In this document: positions 1 through 8,058 of the stretch, one piece after another
Position numbering within the stretch: the first letter of the stretch is position 1
Layout of the letters: every line of letters begins with the position of its first letter
From: Oryzomonas sagensis
Lineage (GTDB): Bacteria; Desulfobacterota; Desulfuromonadia; Geobacterales; Pseudopelobacteraceae
Direction: 5' to 3'
Assembly (NCBI RefSeq): GCF_008802355.1
Contig: NZ_VZRA01000007.1
Location: 62,001 to 126,000, forward strand
DNA: 64,000 nucleotides
Program-made: the position numbers and the translations under genes
The notes under the pieces: model-generated
What the model was told of the DNA's origin: nothing
Databases searched by the model: none
What the model saw: the letters and a program-made list of their open reading frames with translations, nothing else

Positions 1-641
1 GTCATGCTGGCGCGGAGAAAGTCCGCGTCAAGGCGGTTCACGTTGTTGGTGACGCTGCTCAGGGTATACTTCGGGTCGATATCCAGAAAGGAGGCCACAT
101 CGCCGCAGAAGAGGTTGAAATCCACCAAAGCCACATTATCGTTGCTGGCGGCAAGAGTCGCGGCAAGGTTCACGGCAATGGTCGTCGTCCCCACCCCCCC
201 CACCGGGTTGTATACCGATATGATCTTCCCCTGCCGTTGCGTAACCTGGCCGTTTGTCAATGGCGACAGGTTTTTCGCTACCTTCCGGAGCGCTTCGAAC
301 AATTCTGTTTTCGCGACCGGCTTCAGGAAATATTCGGAAGCGCCAGACCGCATGAGCCGGAGTATCCAGTCCGGGTTCTTCTCGGTGGTGGCGACAAAGA
401 TGGCGGTGGCGGGAAAGTGCGCTAAGATGTGCTGAACCTGTTCAACCCCCACCTCCAGTTGCGCCACCCCCAGAATGACAACCGACGGATTGTTCGTCTG
501 GATCAGCCGATACCCCTCGCTGAAGTCCCCGGTCGCCCCAACAAGTTTGACCTTGTCGCCATAGGGCAGGATCAGGCTTTCAATGGCTTCCCGCGTTTCA
601 CGGTCTGAATCAATAATGGCAATCGAGAGGTTTTGGGACAT
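1..641 (-). CDS. cpaE: CpaE/TadZ-type pilus assembly protein (C-terminus cut by window edge)
   Basis: This is the N-terminal 213 codons of a CpaE/TadZ-like protein. TadZ proteins place the Flp/Tad pilus machine at the pole or membrane. Residues 5-125 read as a receiver-like domain, but the strand that normally ends in the phospho-acceptor Asp reads VVILG, so it is probably a pseudo-receiver. Residues 139-180 begin a ParA/MinD-like ATPase domain. Its Walker A region reads NPVGGVGTTT (145-154) and lacks the signature and P-loop lysines, as seen in other TadZ proteins. The ATG at 641 follows tadG by 30 bases in the same direction. The rest of the domain lies beyond the left edge, where cpaF/tadA, tadB and tadC would be expected (inference). 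Confidence 0.88.
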   Translation of the reverse strand, partial: MSQNLSIAIIDSDRETREAIESLILPYGDKVKLVGATGDFSEGYRLIQTNNPSVVILGVAQLEVGVEQVQHILAHFPATAIFVATTEKNPDWILRLMRSGASEYFLKPVAKTELFEALRKVAKNLSPLTNGQVTQRQGKIISVYNPVGGVGTTTIAVNLAATLAASNDNVALVDFNLFCGDVASFLDIDPKYTLSSVTNNVNRLDADFLRASM

Positions 642-671
642 GGATGAGCTTTCCGTTATGCGATAATTTTT

Positions 672-1799
672 TTATTGCGCTAGGCTGGGCAAGGCCCCTG
701 GTTCGATGCTGCCACAGGGATAACAGATGGCCGAGCTGATGTAAATTCCGTTACTGATACCTTTGCAGGGATCTGACGGCCCACTCGGCGCAGGGTTCGT
801 TCGTCCGTTTAAATTACATGGGTTTCCACCAGTCGGGCAGGCATTGTTTATCGTGATCTTGGCATAACCCGCAACAGTCGCTGGTTTGGTTGTCGGGTCA
901 GTTCCTGGTGTCGCATAGGGAACCAGGATTGTCCAGCCGGCAGCGGTTTTTTCTATTGCATCATAATTGGGATCGTAAAAATCTAACGAAGTGCCCTGAA
1001 AAGTTGCTGCATTAGTCCCGCCGCTGGTATCTATAGATTGGTAACAGACATCAACATTGGGTGGTGGAACGGGACAGATGTAACTGCCTCTAAAGATACT
1101 GTCAGCGGACGGAAAGCTGCCTGACAGGCTTGTCCACGCCATGTTCTTTTGGGGGTTAGTGGTCGACACCTTATTCTGGGGGTACAATCGGTACAGTGCT
1201 GCAGCAGACATGGCTTGGTTGCAGACATCTTGATTGATGAGAAAAAAGTATCGCGCCGCTGGGGGCCGCCAGGCGACCGCCGCAGCCACTGCGCCCATGG
1301 TGCTGTGGCCTGCTGCCCCGCCGAGAAAGAGGTTGAATGGGGTACTGGTGCCGATTATTCCGTTGTCGCTGGAGTCGATTCTTCTGGCAACCACTTTCAC
1401 GGCATTGACCCCTGGGGGTGGAGTCCCCGGGGGCACCGCAGGGGGGGTTGTGGTGAATTGAGGTGGTGTGGCCGTGGGGTTCCAGTACCCGAGGACGACG
1501 TCGCCGCTGGGATCATTACCGATGTTGGGGCTCATGGTCAGGTTGAAGTTGACCTTCCCCATATGTACCGCCGCTTTGCGGGCTCCGGTCTGGGTGGTGA
1601 AGGTGGTGCCGTTGAGCCGACCTGCACCGGCAAGCGCGCCGGCATCAGCTGTCTTTTGCAGTTGCGCCTTGTTCGCATACATGTACGCCAAGTCTATGGC
1701 AAGCCCTGCCATGACAATGAGCACGACAAGGGAGACGGTAATCAGGACCAGCGCAGACCCGCCATTGTTCAATCTGTTTACTCTCCGAGCGGCATCCAT
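672..1799 (-). CDS. TadG-like pilus assembly protein
   Basis: A 375-residue protein of the TadG type. A short basic N-terminus is followed by one membrane segment (about residues 15-38) and then the pseudopilin-like stretch NKAQLQKTADAGALAGA typical of TadE/TadG proteins. The long C-terminal part is Thr/Pro/Gly rich and presumably periplasmic, with several cysteines near the end (CNLNG, CKGIS, CYPCG) that could form disulfides. The ATG at 1799 has a GAGGGAG ribosome site about five bases upstream and overlaps the secretin gene by 22 bases, so translation is probably coupled. No von Willebrand domain is obvious, unlike some TadG proteins. In the Tad system these minor pilins prime or tip the pilus. 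Confidence 0.82.
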   Translation of the reverse strand: MDAARRVNRLNNGGSALVLITVSLVVLIVMAGLAIDLAYMYANKAQLQKTADAGALAGAGRLNGTTFTTQTGARKAAVHMGKVNFNLTMSPNIGNDPSGDVVLGYWNPTATPPQFTTTPPAVPPGTPPPGVNAVKVVARRIDSSDNGIIGTSTPFNLFLGGAAGHSTMGAVAAAVAWRPPAARYFFLINQDVCNQAMSAAALYRLYPQNKVSTTNPQKNMAWTSLSGSFPSADSIFRGSYICPVPPPNVDVCYQSIDTSGGTNAATFQGTSLDFYDPNYDAIEKTAAGWTILVPYATPGTDPTTKPATVAGYAKITINNACPTGGNPCNLNGRTNPAPSGPSDPCKGISNGIYISSAICYPCGSIEPGALPSLAQ

Positions 1800-3229
1800 T
1801 TGAGCTCCCTCTCTTGTTCAGGGGTCAGTTTCCGGTCCGTGGGGAGTTCCGGCCGTACCCCCGGAGCCAGAGGCTTGACGATCTTCGGCGTGATAAAGAA
1901 CACCAGCTCTTTTTCCGTGGTGCTGTCCTGGGTGGAGCGGAAGAGCGCCCCCAGGATCGGGATATCACCCAAGAGCGGAATCTTGGACATGGTTTTGATC
2001 GCCTCTTCCTGAAGCAGGCCGGCCAGGACCAGGCTTTCCCCGTCCTTCAACTCCACGCTCGTCTGCAAGGTTCTGGTATCAATGATGGGGTAGCCGTTCA
2101 CCGCCAGGGTGCCGGAAAGGCTGCTCACCTCCGCCGGGTCAAGCTTCAGGCTTATCAGGCCGTTCTCCAGAACCTCCGGCTTGAACTTCAATTTTACCCC
2201 CACATCCTGAAAGACGATGGTTGTGGTTGTGGTCCCCCCGGAGGAGAGAAGGACGCTGTAGGGGATTTTGCTTCCTGCCAGAAAGTTACCCTCCTGCCCG
2301 CTCTTTACCAGCATGTTGGGCTCGGCCAGGACCTTGGCATACCCCTTGGTCGCCAGTGCCTGCAACACCGCGCCGACACCGCCGGGGAAATAGGCCGCAC
2401 CGATCTGGAAGGCGTCAAGGGGGGAGTAACTTCCCAGGCTGGATGCGGTGCCCGAAATACCTCCGGAACCGGAAGAAGATGAACCCGACGAGGAGCCGCC
2501 AGAAGAGGGGACGCCGACTAGGTTGGAGAACCCCTCGCCTTTGCTCCCCTTGATCATGAAACTGACCCCCATATTTTTCAGAGCGGTCTTATCCATCTGG
2601 GCGACCTTCACCTGGAGCAGCACCTGCTGGGGGTTGTCGATGACAATATGGTTGAGCACCTTGGGGGCGAACGCCTTGGCGGTGTTTTCGGCCTTGAGGC
2701 GGGTCTGGTCGTTGGCCACGCTGCCGGTCAGAATAACGGTGTCGTTGGCAAACTGGACATTGATCGCATCATTGGGCGCCATTTCCTTCAATTGGGCCTC
2801 GATGGCCGAACGGTCGCCCGTGACTTTTACATCATAGAATGTGGCTGTGGGCTTTTCGTCCTTGTCGTCCTTTGTCCAGACGATCATGCTGGTGGTGCCG
2901 ATCATGATGCCGTCCAGTTTCAGGTCGTAGGGGGAGAGGATATCCAGAGTGACGAATTTGTTCGTGTTCGACGGCCCCGAATCCTGGGAGCGCCGCCGCT
3001 CCAGGTCGATCTTGTCCGACTTGGCCATAATATCGGCATCCTTCTCCTGGTCGGACTTCCTCGTGTTGGCCAGGGTGACCAGCACCATCTTTTTGTTCAA
3101 CTTCAACAGAGTGCTTTTGAAAAGCCCCACCTCCAGGGGGATGCCGGCCATGGCTGGGGAAACCAGCGCCACTGCCAGAAGAAGGCTCAAAACGGGCAAG
3201 AAACATCTCTGTTTGCGGAGTTTGATCAT
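1778..3229 (-). CDS. cpaC: Flp/Tad pilus outer-membrane secretin (RcpA/CpaC)
   Basis: A 483-residue secretin-family protein that should form the outer-membrane channel for the Flp pilus. It has an N-terminal signal peptide (LPVLSLLLAVALVSPAMAG), a pilus-assembly N-terminal domain, a BON-like segment around residues 130-190 (NVQFANDTVILTGSVAND), a Gly/Ser-rich linker near 245-265, and a C-terminal secretin domain with the conserved VPLLGDIPILG-like stretch (here IPLLGDIPILGALFR) and ELVFFITPKIV. Its length suits CpaC. It lies 37 bases after cpaB and overlaps tadG by 22 bases, in the middle of the tad operon. Confidence 0.93.
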   Translation of the reverse strand: MIKLRKQRCFLPVLSLLLAVALVSPAMAGIPLEVGLFKSTLLKLNKKMVLVTLANTRKSDQEKDADIMAKSDKIDLERRRSQDSGPSNTNKFVTLDILSPYDLKLDGIMIGTTSMIVWTKDDKDEKPTATFYDVKVTGDRSAIEAQLKEMAPNDAINVQFANDTVILTGSVANDQTRLKAENTAKAFAPKVLNHIVIDNPQQVLLQVKVAQMDKTALKNMGVSFMIKGSKGEGFSNLVGVPSSGGSSSGSSSSGSGGISGTASSLGSYSPLDAFQIGAAYFPGGVGAVLQALATKGYAKVLAEPNMLVKSGQEGNFLAGSKIPYSVLLSSGGTTTTTIVFQDVGVKLKFKPEVLENGLISLKLDPAEVSSLSGTLAVNGYPIIDTRTLQTSVELKDGESLVLAGLLQEEAIKTMSKIPLLGDIPILGALFRSTQDSTTEKELVFFITPKIVKPLAPGVRPELPTDRKLTPEQERELKWMPLGE

Positions 3230-3266
3230 TGAAGCACCTCGTCCAGGAGTTGTCCACCATGGCGGA

Positions 3267-4187
3267 TTATTGCAGCACGAATTCCTTGGTCGTACGGGCC
3301 CCCCCGTCGATCACCGTCACCTTGTGGCCCTGGGGTGCGGCGGGCAGGGGGCGAATTGCGGCTCTGGCCCCTTCCGGCGCTGCGCGCCGCACCGGACGAC
3401 GGACCTGGGCAAGCTTGGCCTGGGCAGGTTTGGCTTGGGCAACCGCAACCACGGGCCGTTCAACGCCGCCGAGCACCGAGCTTATGGTCGTCCCCCCCTT
3501 TACATCCACTTGGGCCGTATCGATGATATTCCGCAGGAGCAGTTGGAGCGACCCCTTGCGGGAGGCGTGCACCAGCTTTTCCGAATCCTCCGGGGTCAGG
3601 TCCATGGTCACGGTGGGAACGAGAACCGGCTTGCCGTCCTTCTGCTCGGTGGTCTGACCGGTAGCCAGAACCGGAACATTCTGTAGAACGATCTTGGTAA
3701 CCGTATCGTTGGGATTGTTGGGGATCGGAGTGGTCAACACCACGTCGACCCGGTTATTGGGGGCGATGAAGCCCGCGACGCCGGCTACTTCGTTCACGCC
3801 CACCGTAACGGCGCGATGCCCCAGGGGGATGATGTACGTCATGACTCCGGTGGCGGCCGCACTCCCCTCTTTCGGCATCAGTTTCTGTTCGGTAATCGCA
3901 TCGCCGGCGCTCAGGTTGCGGATCACGACCCTGTTGACGAGGGACTTGGCGTCGGTAAAACTCCCAACCGGGACACTGTCCTTTGGCCAACCTGCCGTCT
4001 TGAGATGGGTCTCGTTCAGCTTCGTGCCGATCGGTAGATCACCTGCCGCGACCATGATGACAAAGCTGGCGGCCTGCTTGGTTTTCAGGCTCTCCTGCTT
4101 CAGATAGGCGTAAACGCCCCAGGAAGCGACCCCTGCAAACACCAGGGCAATGAGCGTTACCATGGTTACTGCCTGTGATCTGTTCAT
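3267..4187 (-). CDS. cpaB: Flp pilus assembly protein CpaB/RcpC
   Basis: A 306-residue CpaB (RcpC) family protein. A single N-terminal membrane anchor (about residues 7-28) precedes a SAF-like domain (about 42-110, including AAGDLPIGTKL and AGDAITEQKL), followed by the RcpC domain (about 118-225) with the characteristic HRAVTVGVNEVAGVAGFIAP and NNRVDVVLT stretches. The last 60 residues are Ala/Pro/Arg rich and less conserved. CpaB is thought to sit in the periplasm and support the secretin. The ATG at 4187 follows tadE by 24 bases and the GGAGGAACC just upstream is a good ribosome site. Confidence 0.92.
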   Translation of the reverse strand: MNRSQAVTMVTLIALVFAGVASWGVYAYLKQESLKTKQAASFVIMVAAGDLPIGTKLNETHLKTAGWPKDSVPVGSFTDAKSLVNRVVIRNLSAGDAITEQKLMPKEGSAAATGVMTYIIPLGHRAVTVGVNEVAGVAGFIAPNNRVDVVLTTPIPNNPNDTVTKIVLQNVPVLATGQTTEQKDGKPVLVPTVTMDLTPEDSEKLVHASRKGSLQLLLRNIIDTAQVDVKGGTTISSVLGGVERPVVAVAQAKPAQAKLAQVRRPVRRAAPEGARAAIRPLPAAPQGHKVTVIDGGARTTKEFVLQ

Positions 4188-4211
4188 GGTTCCTCCGGGG
4201 AGTGCGGGAAT

Positions 4212-4649
4212 TTATTGTTCATAACGCATCGTCGCCTGAGCCGAGATGGTCGTTAAATTTTTAAAGAGATAATTGATCTTATATCGGGGAGAATTGAAAT
4301 TGGGAACAATGGTGTCGAATTTCAGTTTTGCACTAACAATAATATCGTCACCACTTGCAGGCGGCGAAGTCGTGGTTGGTGGGATGACCAAGGTAATTGA
4401 CCAACTTGCGGGGACGGTGTTGTATATCCAGGAACGTATGGTGTTCTGATCCCAAACGGTGTTTACGGCGGCTTTTCGCGCAGCATGACGCACCGCATTG
4501 GTCAGCATGTTCTTCATGTAAAAAGCCCTGCCGAATTCCATGACCCCAAGGATCAACAGCAACAGAATTGGGAGGATCAGAGCGAGTTCAACGAGGGCCT
4601 GTCCTTTGGAACCACGGATTCGATGTAGGCATGGGGGGAGACAGATCAT
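4212..4649 (-). CDS. TadE-like minor pilin
   Basis: A TadE-family protein of 145 residues from the chosen start. Near the N-terminus it has the pseudopilin signature SKGQALVELALILPILLLLI, where the Gly-Gln and Glu+5 fit prepilin peptidase processing, then a membrane helix and a short periplasmic domain. The open frame continues upstream to an ATG at 4700, which has its own AGGTGAG site. I prefer the ATG at 4649 (AAAGGG upstream) because the extra N-terminus is partly encoded by a perfect GC hairpin (4678-4695) that looks non-coding. Family members usually start only 10-20 residues before the Gly-Gln site. It lies between flp and cpaB. Confidence 0.85.
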   Translation of the reverse strand: MICLPPCLHRIRGSKGQALVELALILPILLLLILGVMEFGRAFYMKNMLTNAVRHAARKAAVNTVWDQNTIRSWIYNTVPASWSITLVIPPTTTSPPASGDDIIVSAKLKFDTIVPNFNSPRYKINYLFKNLTTISAQATMRYEQ

Positions 4650-4677
4650 TGAAGCCCTTTCGGCAACAGGGGTTACA

Positions 4678-4695
4678 GGGGGGGCATGCCCCCCC
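4678..4695. repeat. Perfect 18-bp GC palindrome between flp and tadE
   Basis: Seven G, CATG, seven C: a perfect palindrome that can fold as a seven-pair GC stem with a four-base loop in the mRNA of the tad operon. No U-run follows on the minus strand (CTGTAACC follows), so it is not a standard terminator. It could protect the abundant flp message from 3' decay or damp read-through into tadE (inference). Confidence 0.6.
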
Positions 4696-4734
4696 TTCAT
4701 CGGAAAAGCTCACCTGAATAAACCATCGGGAGGA

Positions 4735-4923
4735 TCAAGGGCTTACAAGCTTACAGGCGGCGTTGGTGAACGTACTGTTCACGGAGCCACCCAGTATTTG
4801 CATGGCGACAATTGCTGCTAGGGCGATCAGTACAATGATCAGTGCGTATTCCACCAATGTCTGGCCCTTTTCACTCTTTACGCGGCACAGCAGGTTGATA
4901 ACAAACAATTTGATCGTGTTCAT
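4735..4923 (-). CDS. flp: Flp-type (type IVb) major pilin
   Basis: A 62-residue Flp/Fap pilin. The prepilin leader is basic and ends in KSEKG before QTLVEYALIIVLIALAAIVA, the Flp motif with a Glu-Tyr pair at positions 5 and 6 of the mature protein, followed by the single hydrophobic helix and a short tail (GGSVNSTFTNAACKLVSP). I chose the ATG at 4923 because an AGGAGGG lies seven bases upstream; the open frame extends ten residues further without support. It is the only intact pilin in the window and should be the pilus subunit of this Tad locus. It sits directly downstream of a broken paralogue. Confidence 0.93.
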   Translation of the reverse strand: MNTIKLFVINLLCRVKSEKGQTLVEYALIIVLIALAAIVAMQILGGSVNSTFTNAACKLVSP

Positions 4924-4999
4924 GCGGGTACCCTCCTTTTTTTTGTGTTGCAAATGGGTGAATATGCACCGTCCGTAGAGCGGGAGATACAGCTTTACC

Positions 5000-5190
5000 T
5001 TAAGGGTTCATCAACGAACTAGCTGCACTGCTATAAGTGTTGTTCACGATGCCGCCCAGATAGTGCATGGCAACAATCGCAACGAGGGTGGTCAGCACAA
5101 TGGTCAACGTGTATTTTCCACCAAGGTCTGGCCTCTTTTGTTCTTTGCCCGGGTCAACAGATTAAAGATGAGCAGTTTGATAGTATCCAT
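5000..5190 (-). pseudogene. Second Flp pilin, frameshifted
   Basis: The minus strand from the ATG at 5190 encodes MDTIKLLIFNLLTRAKNKRG then QTLVE, clearly an Flp pilin, but the frame breaks at GTGGAAAATACACG. Removing two A bases restores YTLTIVLTTLVAIVA, GGIVNNTYSSAASSLMNP and a stop at 5000. The gene is 191 bases long, against 189 for the intact neighbour, so the only length difference is the two-base insertion. As read, translation stops three codons after the break. It has a GGAGG ribosome site and is the first gene behind the sigma-54-like promoter. A sequencing error in the A-run cannot be excluded. Confidence 0.88.
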
Positions 5191-5374
5191 AGCGCCTCCC
5201 CCCTGTTTTGTTTACAAAGCAAATTATAATTAGTTTCTATTTACCATTGTTTCACGGTGTGTCAACCACATTCAAATAATTTTATAAAAATATTGAAATG
5301 AAAATTTAATTACATATAATTGTATTTAATGAATTCAATTGTTTTTTTCTGCAATATTAAAAATCATCTATTTT

Positions 5375-5389
5375 GCAAAACAAGTGCCA
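5375..5389 (-). promoter_or_regulatory. Sigma-54 (-24/-12) promoter of the flp/tad operon
   Basis: On the minus strand: TGGCAC, five bases (TTGTT), TTGC, then A. This matches the RpoN consensus TGGCAC-N5-TTGC exactly. Transcription should start near 5363, about 170 bases upstream of the frameshifted pilin. There is no competing good -35/-10 in the same AT-rich intergenic stretch. Confidence 0.85.
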
Positions 5390-5462
5390 CTTTATAACTT
5401 ACTAATTTAATTGAAACATAATTAAAGTATGTTAAAAAACAGATATGCTTTTGTAAACTTCT

Positions 5463-5478
5463 CCGACAATAATGTCGG
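5463..5478. promoter_or_regulatory. 16-bp perfect dyad, candidate enhancer-binding-protein site
   Basis: CCGACA-ATAA-TGTCGG is a perfect inverted repeat centred about 82 bp upstream of the -24 element of the flp promoter, the usual distance for the upstream site of a sigma-54 activator. It also lies about 155 bp upstream of the divergent AAA+ gene and could serve both. The rest of 5191-5625 is AT-rich with no gene seen. Confidence 0.5.
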
Positions 5479-5625
5479 TATCGTATACACTTTAAAGCAA
5501 CCTGTAAGAGACTGAGGGGCATGGTAAAACTGGGGCAGCAGCGCGAGGTGCATCGACGTAGCAACAAGAGGATTATGGCGATTGTAATGGGGGGTTAGTC
5601 AGTACTCAGGGAAAGGAGCACCGGT

Positions 5626-7026
5626 ATGCCTGAACGGGATATGAAGCGCTGGATTGAATCTTTGGGGATTCCCGCCGCCGAGATGAAAAAGGCTCATGTA
5701 CGCCAACTCCTGCATGGCGGCAAGCTGACCGAAAGCCTGCTGACGCTTGGCCTTATTTCCAGCAAGCAGTTGATCGAATTCGAGCTGCAGATTCCCAAGC
5801 CACCAACGACCATTGAGAGGACCGGCTTGCAGCTCACCTTTATTACCGATTTGGCAACGAAGCACATCCTGTTCATGGGGGAATTCGACCAGCAGGAGCT
5901 GGCGGAACGGATCTGCCTGCCGGTCAATCTTGTCGATAAGGTGATGGAACAACTGCGCCGGGCAAAGCTTGTGGAGGTTCTTGGCGCTGGTGGATACTCT
6001 TCGGGGACCTACAGATACCTGATTACCGATGCCGGGAAAAAACGTGCCCAGGAGTTGCTGGATATCTGCCGCTATGTCGGTCCGACGCCCGTTTCCCTTG
6101 ATGACTACGTCAGGATGGTGGATGGCCAGACCATCCGTCTGGTCGCGATTGATCAGCAGCAGATTAATGAGGCGTTTGCCCACCTGGTTGTCAGCCCGCA
6201 ACTGCTTAAAACAATCGGGCCGGCAATCAGTTCCGGCAGGTCGATATTTCTCTATGGCCCATCAGGAAACGGCAAGACGGCCATTGCCGAAGCGATCGGC
6301 AGGGTCTTTCAGGACCCCATTTTTGTCCCGCACGCGGTCTATGTGGCCGGACAGATAATTACGGTCTACGATCCGGTCACCCACTTCCCGGTCAGCGACG
6401 AAGACCAGGAACCGCGTGCCGACCGGCGCTGGATACGGGTAAAACGCCCTGTCGTCATGGCAGGCGGTGAGTTGACGTTGAGTATGCTCGACCTCACCTT
6501 CAATCAGGTGACAAAGTATTATGAAGCGCCGCTACAGATGAAAGCCAATAACGGTATTTTCCTGATCGATGACTTCGGCAGGCAGCAGGTCGAGCCCAAA
6601 ATCCTCCTCAACCGCTGGATAGTCCCGCTTGAAAGGCGAGTTGACTTCATGGGCCTGCACACAGGGATGAAATTCACTATTCCCTTCGATCTGCTGGTCC
6701 TATTCGCCACTAATATCGAGCCGGGCGAGTTAGTTGATGAGGCATTCTTGCGGCGCATACGTTACAAGGTCCGCGTCGACCATCCTACCATTGCTGAATA
6801 TGAGGATATATTCAAAAGGGTCTGTGAGGTCAACGGGATTGAGTTCCAGCCGCCAGTCTTCAGCTATCTGACCAATGAGTTGTACGGCAAATCGCCGAAC
6901 CCGATGGCGGCCTGTCATCCGCGCGATATTATTGATCATCTCGTCGATCAGGCCCGATTCCACAAAACCAAGCCCGTATTGACAAAAGAGTCCATCGATC
7001 AGGCATGGAAAACCTATTTTGTATAA
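5626..7026 (+). CDS. MoxR-like AAA+ ATPase divergent from the tad operon
   Basis: A 466-residue cytosolic protein. Residues 1-150 carry no recognised enzyme domain; part resembles the domain of secretion ATPases that reads LLTLGLISSKQLIEFEL, followed by a winged-helix-like stretch. Residues 195-400 form an AAA+ ATPase: Walker A GPSGNGKT (211-218), Walker B IFLIDD (311-316), and LVLFATNIEPGELVDEAFLRRI with the sensor residues and arginine region of MoxR-type proteins. The ATG has AAAGGAG seven bases upstream. Its divergent position at the tad locus suggests a chaperone or regulatory role in pilus assembly, but this is inference. No sigma-54 GAFTGA motif is present. Confidence 0.8.
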   Translation: MPERDMKRWIESLGIPAAEMKKAHVRQLLHGGKLTESLLTLGLISSKQLIEFELQIPKPPTTIERTGLQLTFITDLATKHILFMGEFDQQELAERICLPVNLVDKVMEQLRRAKLVEVLGAGGYSSGTYRYLITDAGKKRAQELLDICRYVGPTPVSLDDYVRMVDGQTIRLVAIDQQQINEAFAHLVVSPQLLKTIGPAISSGRSIFLYGPSGNGKTAIAEAIGRVFQDPIFVPHAVYVAGQIITVYDPVTHFPVSDEDQEPRADRRWIRVKRPVVMAGGELTLSMLDLTFNQVTKYYEAPLQMKANNGIFLIDDFGRQQVEPKILLNRWIVPLERRVDFMGLHTGMKFTIPFDLLVLFATNIEPGELVDEAFLRRIRYKVRVDHPTIAEYEDIFKRVCEVNGIEFQPPVFSYLTNELYGKSPNPMAACHPRDIIDHLVDQARFHKTKPVLTKESIDQAWKTYFV

Positions 7027-7120
7027 CATCCATTATTAAGGAAAATTTTTACCGTTTCCACCACTCGTTGCCAACGGGTGAAGCTTTGAAGGGCCCCTCG
7101 GTTTCCTGTAGAAGAGGACT

Positions 7121-8020
7121 TCAGGCCGCGCTGCGAATTTTTACGTTCCTGCCGCCGCTGCTCTTCATCCCCCATTTGACGACCGTGACCCGCTCAATCC
7201 GGTCGAAGATCAGATTCTCGACCGCGATGCCGATCAGGACAACAGTTATCAAACCGGCAAAAACCGAAGGAATCTCCAGCTGCTGTTTGTTCTCGTAGAT
7301 AAACCAGCCGATGCCGCCGCTCCCGGAACTGACGCCGAAGACCAGTTCCGCCGCGATAAGCGTCCGCCAGGCAAAGGCCCAGCCGTTGCGCAGACCGGTC
7401 AGAAGTGAGGGGAACGCCGCCGGTATCAGGATGACGGCGGCATAGCGGATGCCGCTGAGGCCGTAGTTGCGCCCCACCATGCGGATCGTCCCGTTGACCG
7501 CCGAGAATCCCCCGTGGGCGCTCAGCGCCACCGGCCAGAGAACCGCATGAATCAGAACAAAGATGATGCTCCCGCTGCCCAGGCCGAACCAGAGCAGGGC
7601 CAGCGGCAGGAGTGCGATGGCGGGCAACGGGTTGAACATGGAGGTGCAGAGTTCCAGGAGATCGGAGCCGAGTCGCGTCATTGTGGCGGCCATGGCCAGA
7701 ATCAGCGCCAGGAGCACCCCGATGCCGTATCCGGTCAAGAGTATTTTGAATGAGGTGACGATGCGGGCCGGCAGTCCGCCGCTTCTGACGGCATCGACCA
7801 GCGCCTGCAACGTGGCGCTGAAGGTCGGCACCATGAGCGGGTTCGCCAGCCGTGTCGCATACCATTCCCAGAGCGCGCAGAGCAGGATCAGAAGCCCCGC
7901 CCTCCGAACCCACCCTTTGTCCCACAACTGTGCCAGTATGCCGGGACCGGTGGAGGGACTCCCCTCGTGCATCACTGTTCCCCGCACGGTCATTCCTACC
8001 GCGGTACTATCTGTTTTCAT
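7121..8020 (-). CDS. ABC transporter permease, SsuC/TauC/NrtB family
   Basis: A 299-residue inner-membrane permease with about six hydrophobic segments and the cytoplasmic EAA-like loop that contacts the ATPase (residues including RTLIAAELVFGVSSGSGGIG). It belongs to the BPD_transp_1 group used for nitrate, sulfonate, taurine and pyrimidine precursors. The ATG at 8020 has GAGGAG seven bases upstream; the frame is open much further but runs into the ATPase gene. It is the last gene of the five-gene operon 7121-11682. Substrate cannot be told from the sequence. Confidence 0.88.
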   Translation of the reverse strand: MKTDSTAVGMTVRGTVMHEGSPSTGPGILAQLWDKGWVRRAGLLILLCALWEWYATRLANPLMVPTFSATLQALVDAVRSGGLPARIVTSFKILLTGYGIGVLLALILAMAATMTRLGSDLLELCTSMFNPLPAIALLPLALLWFGLGSGSIIFVLIHAVLWPVALSAHGGFSAVNGTIRMVGRNYGLSGIRYAAVILIPAAFPSLLTGLRNGWAFAWRTLIAAELVFGVSSGSGGIGWFIYENKQQLEIPSVFAGLITVVLIGIAVENLIFDRIERVTVVKWGMKSSGGRNVKIRSAA

Positions 8021-8058
8021 GGTGCGCTCCTCGTGATGTGCTGCGGCAACCAGGGACA

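Noticed and set aside
5000-5190. Programmed frameshift in the first pilin
   Set aside because: The sequence GTGGAAAATACACG is not a standard slippery heptamer and no stimulating stem was seen; a plain mutation or read error is simpler.
5364-5567. 67-residue minus-strand frame upstream of the tad operon
   Set aside because: Covers the sigma-54 promoter and the dyad in AT-rich DNA; composition is not protein-like.
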